Of a stretch of 64,000 bases of DNA, positions 44,229-55,800 are shown one piece after another. The stretch is from Rhizopus sp. PT2906 (lineage: Eukaryota > Mucoromycota > Mucoromycetes > Mucorales > Rhizopodaceae), in contig JAMYHX010000155.1 in the NCBI GenBank assembly GCA_025529335.1, forward strand, positions 18,985-82,984, read 5' to 3'. The notes under the pieces were generated by a model. The model was not told where the DNA came from and searched no databases. It saw only the letters and a list, made by a program, of their open reading frames with translations. The number at the start of each line of letters is the position of its first letter. Within the stretch, counting starts at the first letter, position 1. The position numbers and the translations under genes are program-made.

Positions 44229-47200
44229 TTATCTTCTTTGCCATCGAAATGGAAGATGAATACGTTTAGAAGAGACTTTAGAGCCCTTTTTGGCTCTTTT
44301 CAATCTTTTTTCATACAGCTCAAACTGCCTGCCTTTAGCCACAACATTTGGATACCACCACTGATAAACAAATGTTATTGCATATCGTGGTAAGAAGGCT
44401 AGGGTGAAGGCAATGATAAATGTCATCCAAAACGACCAAGAGCCAAATACCATCTGTGCCATTCCATAAAGAGAAACTGAAGGAAAAGAACCATAGATGA
44501 CCACCCATAGGAAGGCGACTAAGAGTTCGATAGTTACAAATACAAACTGCAGCCAAGTCCAGTACCATGTGTTGAACCCAGGAACTAGGTTAGCTAGCAC
44601 AATCGCTGTTACTGCAACAGATGTCGAAAACTGTAGGTTGGACTCAGGCTCACCGTTCGCGTTTGGGTTCGTGTCGTATAAAAAGTAAAAAGAGTAAAAG
44701 ACGACAAGAGATTGCCAGATACCGTCAGCAAAGTAGAGCCAAAACCTAAATCGTGTATATAGCTTTCTTTCAATGCCAATCGTGTATACTTGTGGAAGAT
44801 GCTTCAAATAGGGAGCAGTTATATCTTGATCAGTAGCACCTATATTTAAACAGTTAGTTATGCATGACTCTCTCTCTATTCATATTAAACACCGTACCAA
44901 GGACAACAATAGGCGCCAGTGTGAAAATGATGTTATAAAGCTGTAAAAAGGAATAATCATAAAAGATGTTGCCTGACCATGAGCTATAGATTTGATACCA
45001 TAATGAAGGAAAGACCCAAAAGACATTTTTGAAGAAAAAGTTCAAAATCATTTCTGAAATACGCACATAGCTCCAGTGCCCTTGTACAAGGAGGAGCTTG
45101 TGAAGGAATCTGAACTGACATATTGAATAATCGGCAGCCATAGCAGCTTGGACACCTTCTTGACCAGCGATGCCCACGCCAACATTAGCCACCTGGATCA
45201 TACTGACATCGTTTGCACCATCCCCAATGGCCAGAGTAACCACGTTATGAGACTTTCGAACCAATTCAACAACCTGAGCTTTCTGAAGCGGACTCACACG
45301 ACAACAGATGACACTCTTGCAACGGACGGCAATATCCAGCAACCTTTGTCGTGCCTCAGGGTCTCCGAATACATGAGCTAATGCAGCGCCTTCAATGACC
45401 AGAGCATCCTCAGGTGCATCATTGCCTTGTTCGTTTTCAATTTTATCAAGCTTTTCGGATATGTCACCAAGGTTCTTGATGATCTCATTCGCATTTTCAT
45501 TGCCGCGAACTGTCCATAGTTGCATTTCACTATCTAGCAGATTACTAGCATATCCAATATTGATTGCCGTTTCTAGTTTATCGCCTGTAAGCACCCAAAT
45601 CTTTATTCCAGCCTTGCGAAGATCCTCAATGCACTTTGGAACACCCTCTTGCAGTTTATCTTCAATACCTGTTGCGCCCAAGAGTTTCAAATTGACTTCA
45701 ATCTTTTCTTGTACTTGAGCCACTTTTTCTGCTCGACCTTCTGTTGCTGTACTAGCCTCATCTATTTCCTTTTTCCAGCTCTCATATTCTTCATTGTCAA
45801 TGCTACGATAGGCAAGCATAAGCGTTCTAAGACCATTTTCTGAAAAAGTGTCTACATCTTTATGAGTTTTGTCAAGGATGGTTTGCTGCTCGCTGTCATG
45901 GTCTAATCGCTCTGTGATGACGTTATCTGCGCCTTTACAATACAATATGATATCATTCCACGGCTCTGGTCTCTTAAGTATAACGCTCATCCTTTTACGG
46001 TCCGAAGTGAAGCCCAAGACGTCCAAGAGCTCGAATGTGTACTCTTGCCCTAATATATCGACTGTCAGCATTTTCCCTTTACGGTTGATAAATGCAAATC
46101 CAGCATTTTTAGCAGCGTTTACTAAAGCTGCCTCATCTGGTGATTCTGCCTTATATTCTATCTGGACTTCAACTGTGTCGTCTACTCTATCTGGGGTATC
46201 TTTTTCGGTGATAGAGTCAAACTCTTCTCCTCTGCTCTTTCTTGGTCTATGCCTCTTGTTTGATTTTTTTAAGTTACGAAGGCCAGTCGCATTGAGTAAC
46301 TTGCTTCCACTGGTCCGAAGACTGGAGCCGATGGTTTGCTTTTCGATATTTTGGGAAGTACCCGCTTGCGTTTTATCATGATCAGCATTCTCTTCCAGAC
46401 TCTTACCAATGATTGTAGGTTGTGCTTTTGTTTCTTCCTCTTCATCAACGTCATCTTCTTCCTCAATCACTTTTCCATCTTTACCAATTTTTTCAATGAC
46501 GACTGTATGACAGAGAGCAAGCAGCATAAAGAACTCTTTGATCCTATTGGATTGCTCTGTTTCTTTATCATCAGCCTCTAACTTTCCTGTTATGTCTGGG
46601 TTTTTGATATCTTTAAATAGCTGAGGATCTGCAAAAGACAATCGGTTGGGATCCAATGATGAATAGGTTGGTTTAAATACACCTTTCAAAATCTGCTCAT
46701 ACTCTTCAAATATTCTCTGTTTCCTCGTATTATGTTCCTCATTGGCCTTCTTTTCATCACCATCCTGCAGAGGATCCTGATCAGTGTTGATTAATGGTGG
46801 AGATCCGTCATCGTCTCGACCAGCAGATATATAACTAGACTGACCTTCTTCATATGAAGCAGTCTGTACATTTTGTTTTTCTTTGCGAAGACGAGCGCCG
46901 CGTGCCCCTTCTGATTCTGGTGAAAATCCATTATCTCCATATCTGACGCCCCCTATTGTACATTCTCTAAACTCCATAATGTTACGCGTCAAGGTTCCGG
47001 TTTTGTCAGAAAATATGTATTCGACTTGACCCAAATCATCAGATAATGTCCACTGGTTATAACAGTTTAAATAAGTAAATTCGTTATTTTTCATCTTCAC
47101 TTACAGTCTTGGGTATACATGGAGATTTAGAGTGTTCATCCCACATGTCCAGATCATTCCATATGAAATAAGCCTACAATATGTTTAGTTGATTCATTAT

Positions 47201-48731
47201 GTAAACAGACACGAGTTGTGTGTGTATACCTGAAATGTCTTTACAAATTCGATAGAGACATATAAAGAGATGGGTATGATATTTTGAAAGATAATAAGAC
47301 TTGACCAAAAGTTTAAGAAGCCAACATATCCCGGACTCCCAGATTGTGCTGTAAATAGCAAGCTTGCACTATTGCCCATATCTCTTGCTCTGACAACTCC
47401 AGCCATAATTGCACACACTAAGCACAAGGTAAATAACACAATGAATGCAACAAAGATCTATGCTAGGGCATTAGAGTGAATAAGGATAGCGGATGAAAAC
47501 AATAAAATCTTACCTCTTTATTCATTTCAGTATCAATCTGACTTCTTTTACTAGGCGTGTCACCAGAGTTCAGTATGATCTTTGTATCCGTGCCAGTAAA
47601 TAAGACGACAGCAATTGCCCATTTTGTATTACGAATGACATGTCCACGGAGTAGAATGTTGTTAATATCGAGTGGTGTCTTGTTCTTTTCAACCCATTTA
47701 TCTGTAGACTCGCTTTTTTCCAAAGTGACTAGTGTGCCATCAAATTTATACAAGTCCGGAGCAGGAGCGTCTGCTTCGACATAAAAGTGACATTCGTTTA
47801 AACAATCCATGCCTGATTGAATATGCTTAAATTCAGCCACACTATTGCGCGGCTTCAAGTTTGTTTCTCCATCCAAATCTTTGGTCTCAACATAACACAC
47901 ACCTTCTTTATCAGATGTTGACAGTAACACTGCATCTGCAGGGACGCTGTCTCCATTTCGCAGTAGAATAAAGTCACCTACACGTGCATTCATTGCCAAA
48001 GATGGATGAAATGTTCCAAGGTTGTCACTATGGTTACTTTGAGCGTTGGATGTATCTGTCGTAATTGACACATCATGGTTGCTCTCCTGGTTGATCGTGT
48101 CGTGTGATTCTTTTTTTGTAAGCTTGTGACCAGAAAAACATGAGAACAATGAGGCGACAGGGTTACTCTTGGCTGAGGTTTCTGGGTAATTTGTATTGTT
48201 GTATCCGATAAGTGTATGTGTAATATTTTGATTATATCGCGCGTCTACTTTATGTCGTTGATAATCTTCAATAGCATCCTTTAGTGCTGTTATAAAGACC
48301 ACTGCACAGATAGGAAGTAAAGTCAAAGCAGGGGATTTGACACCAAACAGAGGCAATAGTTGAATAATAGCCATTCCCAAAAAGTACAAGTTGGCAGGTC
48401 TTCGAAACTGTTCAAACAAGTTCTTTGGAACAAATGTGATGATTGTATATTTTGATGTTCTAATCTTGTTTGAAGCATATGTCTCTTTTGCTCGTCCTTT
48501 TGATGTAAGAGCAAATTCCGGTAATGGTAGATTGACAAATACTCGGCGCCCACTACTTTGAATCCTTCTTAGTTTTACTGTTGATTCGATCCGTTGCATT
48601 TTATGGCCGCTGGATATGGTAGAGAGTGTCCGAGATGATCGACGAACTGTCTCTTCATAGATATTATCTTTTCGACGTACGTTTTCATTGCTACTGCTTC
48701 TTCTTTTCCATATCCATTGTCTATTAAACAT
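44229..48731 (-). CDS. P4-ATPase phospholipid flippase (Dnf1/Dnf2-like)
   Basis: Moves phospholipids from the outer to the cytosolic leaflet of plasma or endosomal membranes. Exons 48731-47514, 47457-47230, 47173-47105, 47052-44898 and 44839-44229; 1,426 aa. Marks: RRVFVNLPLP, YASNKIRTSKYTIITFVPKN, FRRPANLYF, actuator DGETN, phosphorylation site FSDKTGTLTRN, nucleotide site KRMSVIL and CKGAD, VLTGDKLETAINIGY, AIGDGANDVSMIQ and ten expected membrane segments. The P4 hallmark glutamine is seen in FRRPANLYFLGMAIIQ. The nucleotide-binding part holds an unusually long low-complexity insert with EEEDDVDEEEE and Lys/Arg-rich stretches. An upstream in-frame ATG at 48830 would add a poly-Phe segment from a T-tract and is disfavoured. 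Confidence 0.95.
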
Positions 48732-49872
48732 GTTGTCAGGAACAAAGACAAGACAAGAAAAGAGAGAGAAAAAAACAAGAGTAAAAAAAAAAAAAAAAAA
48801 AAAGAAGAGAGAAAAGAAATACTGGATCAAAGGGAAGCATTAAATGATGTAAGCGCCATTATTTTTATCATGGAACTAACTGATGTCTGAAAATACCGTA
48901 AAAGGCAATTAGAGACAGACTGATACTATTTTTATTTCTTACGGTGATCTAATTTTGTTTTTTGTCTCTCTCTCTCTCTCTTTCTTTTTTGTTTACTGTC
49001 AAAGAAGAATATGATTTAAACTGAAGGGATTAAACAAGTATATATTCTTGTGAGAACATACAACTTATCTTAAAAATAATGGACCTGTCTAAAATAGACA
49101 AAGTTGTATAAAACTATAAATAAAAACTATTTTCAGTTCTTGATGGTTTTTTGTAACATCATTTCTGATCCAACAAAATACAATAGTCATCTTTTAAATA
49201 AGCTCAAACACATAAACACGCATTTTGTTGCTTTTATAAAATCACTATTTGATCACAGCTCTTTTTATCATGCTTTTTTTTTTATATATATATATACAGG
49301 TTTGAACAACAGATGCATTGGTTTCATCAAGGCTATTCATTTAGGCTCTGAAGAACAGTAATTGCGCCCTTTATTACATGTCTTTTCTATGTCTTTGAGC
49401 AAAGTGGGGCTCACCCGACCAAGTGATTCTAACTTTTTAATGCATCAAACGTAACTATAGGATTCTATATTAGTCAATTAACTTACTACAGAAGCCCTTT
49501 CCTGAAGCTTATTATAGATATCGAATTAAAAAAAATTGCTAAATAATTGTTCAGTTATCTTTACTCTTGAAGAAAAAGCTGTACTGATAAAGAAGGTAAT
49601 ACTACTATCAGTAACATGTGCAACATATCCTTACTGGTCTTTAATAATAAAAAGACCCCTCCCCTCTCTCTCCCTTTTTGCCAGTTATTGACATATTTTA
49701 TCCTTTTTCTTTCATGACTTGATTCTAGCAACAACAACAAAAACAAGGAACATCACTACGTTTCTCCTTTCATTTTTGCCAAAGAGATACAATCATCAAA
49801 CGATGAGATTGATGATGACGAGCTGATGAAAGGGGAAGCATTTAATTAAATTGGGTTTATTTTTGTTTGATA
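48732..49872. other. Intergenic region upstream of the flippase gene
   Basis: About 1.1 kb with an A-tract at 48785-48803, a CT-type microsatellite near 48966-48990 and a TATATATA run near 49283. An open frame at 49104-49361 (ending NNRCIGFIKAIHLGSEEQ) may be a decayed ORF but I do not recognise it. No RNA gene was seen. Confidence 0.4.
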
Positions 49873-50304
49873 CTAATAACGATGAGCGTATTGCTGTTGT
49901 TGCTGTGATGAATAATCTGGTAATTTATGAAAACTATCTGATGGCAATGGTATAGTCTCTGTAATATCATTGCGTCCCACAGTTGTCTGCTGCATCATCA
50001 TCATGTTTTGTCTGTTTTCTTCATCCAATCGTTTACGCATACCACGAAGACTTCTGGTGATATACCAGATGATAATAGCAACCAATATCAGAACAAGAAT
50101 GATAATAAAGATGTATCGATCATTCTTCTTTAACCAACTCTCGTGTGATTCTTCCATGGTATTGCCATCTGTATTAAAACCATTTGAATTGGGTGATGGA
50201 AATGGGTCTGGACTTTGAGCAGATACAATCAAAGTATGAAATAGCACAATTAAGGTTGCAGGGAAAAAGTAATTGAACAGTATCAATTTCATCTTTTTAA
50301 TCAA
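49873..50304 (-). CDS. Small type I membrane protein with signal peptide, unknown function
   Basis: Single-exon 143-aa protein. The N terminus (MKLILFNYFFPATLIVLFHT, then LIVSAQS) is a signal peptide; the second Met at 50292 may be the real start. A short Pro/Ser/Asn-rich extracellular part is followed by one membrane segment (YIFIIILVLILVAIIIWYIT), then a basic stop-transfer RSLRGMRKRL and a cytosolic tail with Met- and Gln-runs ending YSSQQQQQYAHRY. Topology is seen in the sequence; function is unknown. The 5' leader contains GA-rich microsatellite DNA. Confidence 0.7.
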   Translation of the reverse strand: MIKKMKLILFNYFFPATLIVLFHTLIVSAQSPDPFPSPNSNGFNTDGNTMEESHESWLKKNDRYIFIIILVLILVAIIIWYITRSLRGMRKRLDEENRQNMMMMQQTTVGRNDITETIPLPSDSFHKLPDYSSQQQQQYAHRY

Positions 50305-50722
50305 AAGGAAAGGAGTGGGTCTCTTTTAGTACGTCAGCAAAAAGGAAAGAGGGGGGAAGAAGGAATGGGGAACTAGAAGAGAGAAAGAAAGAAAAAGGGA
50401 AAAAAAAAAAGAGAGAGAGAGAGAGGAGAAGGAAGCTAATCACTCTAATATATATACTGAGAGACCCAGAACGAAGACTCGTCTAATTTTAGTCGGAGTG
50501 AGTCTAACAGGAAAATATCTTGTTTGGAAATTTTTTTGAATTTCCGTATTTGGATGCTGCCAAAAATCATGCCAACCAGCCCTTTTTTCATACATTTGCT
50601 CAATATTTTGTGTTATATATTATTATTATTCTATGCCTGTATTTTATTATATAAGCATTACAGATAATACATATTATAAAGACTTTCTTTTAATATTTGA
50701 TTTTTATTACAAAAAAGTGATG
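50305..50722. other. Intergenic region
   Basis: A GA microsatellite at about 50380-50430 is followed by AT-rich DNA up to the 3' end of the Crypton relic. Nothing else was recognised. Confidence 0.5.
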
Positions 50723-52878
50723 CTAATTATTGTTGCTGTTGTTAGACTCTTCAATTGCTGATCTCAACTTATCAAAGGAAGCGCCCATCTGTATTCTTCT
50801 TTCTTCTAATCTTCGAGCTGCTTCTTCACATGATGTTCTTTCTTCTTCTGCTTTCTTCTCAATTGCTCTATATAGTTTTTTTCTTCTGCTGAAAAAGCGC
50901 GACTCTTTCCTGTCCTTTCGCCAGGCTGTCCCAAATTGTGCTTCTAAAGATTGTATCGTAGGCTTCCCAGAGAATCTTACGCTGTACTATCTCCAAACAT
51001 CCGTAACAGTTAATATATCTCTATTGAGCTGATAGGTTGGTACGGCGGAGGTCGAGTTAGGTGGAGTAGCAGAGGCACCTGAAGGGTGAGCTCCAGGAAC
51101 AATTTGGGTCAAAGGCGTTGTCGGTATAAGGGAAGGTCTATTCGGGTTGAAGAAAGTGCTTCCTAAAGCAAAGAAGCCTGAAATGCTTTGGTTCAATTGC
51201 TGCATTTGGGACGTGTTTGAAGTTTGTATGCCAAGCATGGTAGAAGCAATTGAACTGAATCTAGAGTGTAGGCTTGATACCAATTCTGGAATTGCCATAG
51301 TAACCCTTTAGCTCGGAGTGAATGCTGCATCACCTTCTTGTAACGATGCAAGTAGTTGATCTTCAAATACTTTGTAAAGACTGTTACTAAACAGTTCGAA
51401 CGTCCAAAGGTAATAGTTAGGGTACTTCTTTTTCAGAATAACAGAGTCCTGCATAATTATAAATGTTTGGTTAGATTGTTGACCATTTTGTTGCAAAGTA
51501 TTCGATTTGCCTGAAGAAACACCATTCTCAGTTGGGCGAGTAAGCCCAAGAAGTTAGGCCCAGCAATATCTTCTTGTACTCTATTATCGTTGTCAAACTT
51601 CTCCTTCCAGAATTCAATATCAGGAAATACCAATACTTGCGAATCTTTAGGAGAGATGACAACAGCACGGGACAAAAAATAGCTCCCTTGATGAGGAGGA
51701 AATCCAGCCAAGCTCTTCATTGCTTCTACCGGTAAGCTCGAAATGTAGCAACCTACCATATGATCTGTGCCCCACCTACCAACCATCTTTTGCTGGTCGC
51801 TTGAAACATTCTCTTGAGCAATCATATTCAGCGCACTCTTATGGTTGGCATGAGTGAGCTTAGAAGTATGAATACCAACACGTTTAAAAGCACCAACATA
51901 AATTTTATGCTGAGCTCTGTAAGTGATTGACGTAAATCTATCATCTCCCTTGAAAACCACAGTTTCGTACCAATTTTCACGGCAAGTCAGAGAAAGGCTC
52001 GTTCTCGAAATGAAATCTTGAAAAAAGGTTCATCGCCAGAGCACCGACAGAGCATACTTCAGCATCATGGTGTCGAACAGACGAGCCATATTCAATTTTG
52101 CCATGTTGATTGGTTTTTCCAAAAGTGATAGTTGCAACTAAAGCAATGCATTCCGATACTCCTTGATTTTCTAGTACAAGCGAGAACAGATCAGCAAACT
52201 GCATTCCAAGCGCTGTTTAGCTACGACAAAGCAGAGCCTGTCTCTGCGGCCAAGGGTGTCATTCTTCTCTGTCAAGAAATAATCACTAACTTTTTCCAAC
52301 CCTTGTTTGGTGTAGCCGTCATTCAATGTATTTTTTCCTCGATCTTCAAAATTTTGCCTCTTACTCTTGACCTTTTCTTTTTCGATAGTATCCAGAAAAG
52401 TCCTAACGAGGGGTGCTCTTGCAAGGCCATGGGGGGTTAAGCTAAGTGCCTTTTGCTTGCTGTATATGTCTGCAATAGCTTTGACATAGGCAAGGGCAGA
52501 CTCTCTGCCTAGAGCAATAGGGGTACCATCTGCATTTCTTCTAAGCTTTCGGCCTCGCTTGATGACATGTTCTGCAAGGGAATAGCTAAGCTTTTCATCA
52601 GTGACGATCTCTCCATCACCGAATCTTTGTTCAAGGCACCATTTCTATGTTTAAACAACATAGTTAGATTTTCAAACCTTTTCTTTATTATTATTTTCTA
52701 GAATTACCTTCCACTCTTCTTGCTTGGCTGAATGTGCCTTAATAGTGTTCACAGGTCGATGAGTCATATTTTAAGCAATGATCATTTAGTTACTGTAGTA
52801 CATAGCTGAATTGTTGTCAATCATGCGCTGAACACATTCATCATTGACAGTAAGACGATTGTTCATTTGGTTATTCAT
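50723..52878 (-). pseudogene. Crypton-type tyrosine recombinase, broken
   Basis: Minus-strand relic of a Crypton transposon gene. The N-terminal part (MTHRP-like start near 52767, HSAKQEEW, intron, KWCLEQRFGDGEIVTDEKL) leads to an Ndc10/Crypton-like core with LENQGVSECIALVATITFGK and CSVGALAMNLFSRFHFENEP. The recombinase region has GIHTSKLTHANHKSA, MVGRWGTDHMVGCYISSLP (likely R and nucleophile Tyr) and PHQGSYFLSRA. The tail has a GCR1_C-like DNA-binding module (TVTDVWR-stop-YSV, PTIQSLEAQFGTAWR, SRFFSRRKKLY). Breaks: a frameshift near 52205, stops before 51977 and near 51305, and TAG where WREY would have Glu (about 50995). The apparent intron at 51455-51520 has a GC donor. The element is inactive. 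Confidence 0.75.
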
Positions 52879-54400
52879 GCTAAACTACAGTATCAATACA
52901 TTATTTAGAAATACTAAAAAGAGAAATCGTAGCATAAGGATAGGACTTATAGTAGTTTCAAAGAGATTTGATATTGAACTAAAAGTAAAAAGTGTACCTT
53001 TCTCTTTTATAGCTTTTTCCAAGCCTTGGTGCCTTGATTTTGTTAATTACTATATTAAGAAAATAAGCTGAACCTCATCTTATTGGATAAACTGTCCTCT
53101 AAATGTTGTGAGTCTTTGTAGGGTTATTACTATGGTAATTTTTAAGGTATTTTTAGGCTGACAGACTAAAAAATACTTTTTCAAAAAGGAAATCTGCCAA
53201 GGATTTTTTGAATTCCGACAGGTATTTTTTGAGTCAGAAGGTTCAGATACTGTACTTCTTCAAGAAATGAAACGCATGGCTTGCAAAACGGCAGTTACAC
53301 TAGACTGTACATTAAATATCTTTTATGCTCTTCTGCTTTCTCTTTCTTTGTGACTTTACAAACCAAAATCTATACAGGAAACTAGAAAAAGTACGAGTAT
53401 TTATATACATTTATTATTATACTTAACAATAAAATAAGCTGCTGTCAATAAGCTTCCGAATCCATCAAGACTCATACATTTCATCTATAATCATTTTGTA
53501 AATGAGAACAATGTAGGAATTCTAGAGGAGTTTAAAGGCAGGAGACTTTGAGCAGAAAGAAAAATTGTCTTTATTTTAATAAAACAATAAACATATTTAT
53601 ATGGTTTTGCTGGAGACCCAATTGTTACTGAAAGGAGTCTATTTGTTTCTGTCCATGACTTCAATATAATTGGTTACTTGATAGTTTGTTCCTTGATTCA
53701 TAGTCTTGGAATATAATTGGAGAATAAGTTTCACCTTATTGCACTAGTAAAAGCTGTGGGTTGTAATACGAAGCTTTATTTCATGTTAGAATTTATATAA
53801 AATGTATAATGTGCCTGAACTTACTATTTCCTAGTTCCCTAGTATATTATGTTTAAATAACCCAAGAGAAAAAAGGAAGAAAGCAGTCAGGATCTGTTAA
53901 ATATATATTACGATCGCGCATAGCAAAAGTAGCTTCTGCAACATGATTATTAGCTTAAAAGCAACAGTAGAAATGGTAGTCTCTGTCAAGGACATGGTTT
54001 TGAGCAGCACCTTCAACGTATTAGTCAGACACATGCTGCATACGTGTGTACGAATTGCGTACCGGTACTTCCTCATGGAACATGTGAGTGACGTTGGGGT
54101 TTGTGTTTCTTCTTTTCCCTCTTCACTGTTACTTCTTCAACCACTGTTCCTGGTGTTTAGATGATGACTCATGACTATCGCGTGCCATTTTAGTATCCTT
54201 ATCCTATCACTTTCATAAAGATAACTACTTTGAGAATCACATTAAGATGTGCAGTGTGTCAAAAATGGAGTGGCTTTTCATTTGAGAAAGATTTTACTAT
54301 TAAAGACAACATGATTAATTAATAAGAAAATGTCGTCGATCGTTAATTTAACATGACAAGGCTCTCCGCAGTTACTTTTCCCTTTTTTCTTTACTTCAAC
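52879..54400. other. Intergenic region between two transposon relics
   Basis: 1.5 kb without a supported gene. It includes an inverted repeat at 53147-53176 (listed under findings) and an open frame at 53943-54164 that I do not recognise. Probably old element debris. Confidence 0.4.
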
Positions 54401-55800
54401 ATGAAGCGAAAGAAAGACGATAACCCTCCGCCTCCAAAGGCAAAGCGAAATAAAGGGAAAGGTATGTAAGCTATAAGGTTGATATGGCATATATTTAGTG
54501 TCCATTAGCCGTCGATCGCGGGTTTCCTTCTTTGTTTGCACAAACGCAAACAAGTTTATTCAAGAATACATCTTTCGAGGCAAGTGATGATGATTTTCAA
54601 GAAACTCCATTACTTAGAAAAGGTAGATAACATCTATTAGTTTCATCTGTTTTATAACTGAATGTTGTAATAGACAAGAACATCCGTACTGCTTTGAAAG
54701 CTGCTAAAGAAGACACATCTGCTTCTGGTCCCTCAAATGTTGTCATCAATGAAAAGACATGTATGCTTGCAGTCAGCAAAGATACAAATGTTTAAGCTGT
54801 ATTACCACGCCTACTCCTTCCACTAGCTGTACTTCTGCTCCTATCAAGGCCTCTAAGAAACATTAAGACAAGATTGATAAGGCTGACGCACTTAAAAAGG
54901 AAAAGAAAATAACAAGACGACAACAAATGAACAAAAGCAAGTACGGCGTCCTTCTTGTGGTGGAACCGATCACTCTCGCTCCTCCAGTAAGTTATGTCCT
55001 ATGAATAAGTCAAAAACGAAGCTTGCTACAAGAAGACGAAAAGAATATCAAGAGTGCCATTTAGACGAATTTAAGTATATTAGTGGATTACCTAATTTAA
55101 AAACTGCAAACTTGACCTCATCTTTACTAGCTGCCTCTACACGTCTTCAAAACTATCAAAGAACCCATAACTACTACTGTCAAGATAAATGGTATGTCGC
55201 TCTCTTGCATGATGTGTATTTTAATAACGCTTTGTATGGTATAGGTCTCGAAAGTTAAAGCCAAGACGTATATCAACAAACAAAAAGGAACTCAAGAAAT
55301 TGTTAAAAGACTCTTTGACAACAGCAAAAAGTATGGCAAAACAAGCATAGTTGGCGCTAAAAACCAAAATCCAAACAAAAGTAAACATGTACCTCTACCT
55401 CCTGCTGACCTCTCTTCCTCCTCTCAACGGAAGCGAATCATTGCGTTCGGAAATGGTTCTTTTTGTTCAAGTATGAAAGGAAAACGAGCTGCACCTACAA
55501 AACGAATTACTGAAGAAATCAAACGAAAATACAAACAATCCAACGGGGGAGGAACCGAATTTGTTTCGGCTGACGAGTATTTAACGAGTCAGATATGTAA
55601 CAAGTGTAAATCCAAATAATTAAATCATCTCAATTACTGGATCAAAGCGAAGAGTACACTATGTCCTCAAGTGTGAATTATGTGGCACGGTTTGGAATCG
55701 CGATGTGAACAGTGCATTAAATATATATGGTATCTTTGTTTACAAACTAAAACACGATAATGAAAGTCCTCCCCCTTTTAAAAGACCTTCAGAAGATTAA
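54401..55800 (+). pseudogene. TnpB/Fanzor-like nuclease relic C
   Basis: The most complete of three TnpB/Fanzor-like relics. Three N-terminal exons look intact (54401-54460; 54510-54620; 54675-54760), encoding a basic/acidic start (MKRKKDDNPPPPKAKRNKGK). Then comes a zinc-knuckle-like PSCGGTDHSRSSSKLCP and, after a frame change, a RuvC-II-like segment IIAFGNGSFCSSMKGKRAAP. It is followed by SADEYLTSQICNKCKSK, then YVLKCELCGTVWNRDVNSAL with the RuvC-III Asp. CNKC and CELC form the zinc ribbon. Breaks: TAA at 54864-54866, a frame change near 54945, stops near 55257 in one frame, TAA at 55618-55620 and a frameshift near 55645. It ends with stop 55798-55800. A 9-bp perfect hairpin lies 18 bp downstream. 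RuvC-I was not located. Confidence 0.65.

Noticed and set aside
45148..46581. Plus-strand ORFs of up to 170 codons inside the P4-ATPase
   Set aside because: Antisense shadows of a well-supported gene. Their protein has the typical Ser/Leu/Cys-rich shadow composition.
49104..49361. 85-codon ORF near the flippase promoter
   Set aside because: AT-driven Lys/Asn/Ile/Phe composition, no start context and no recognisable similarity.
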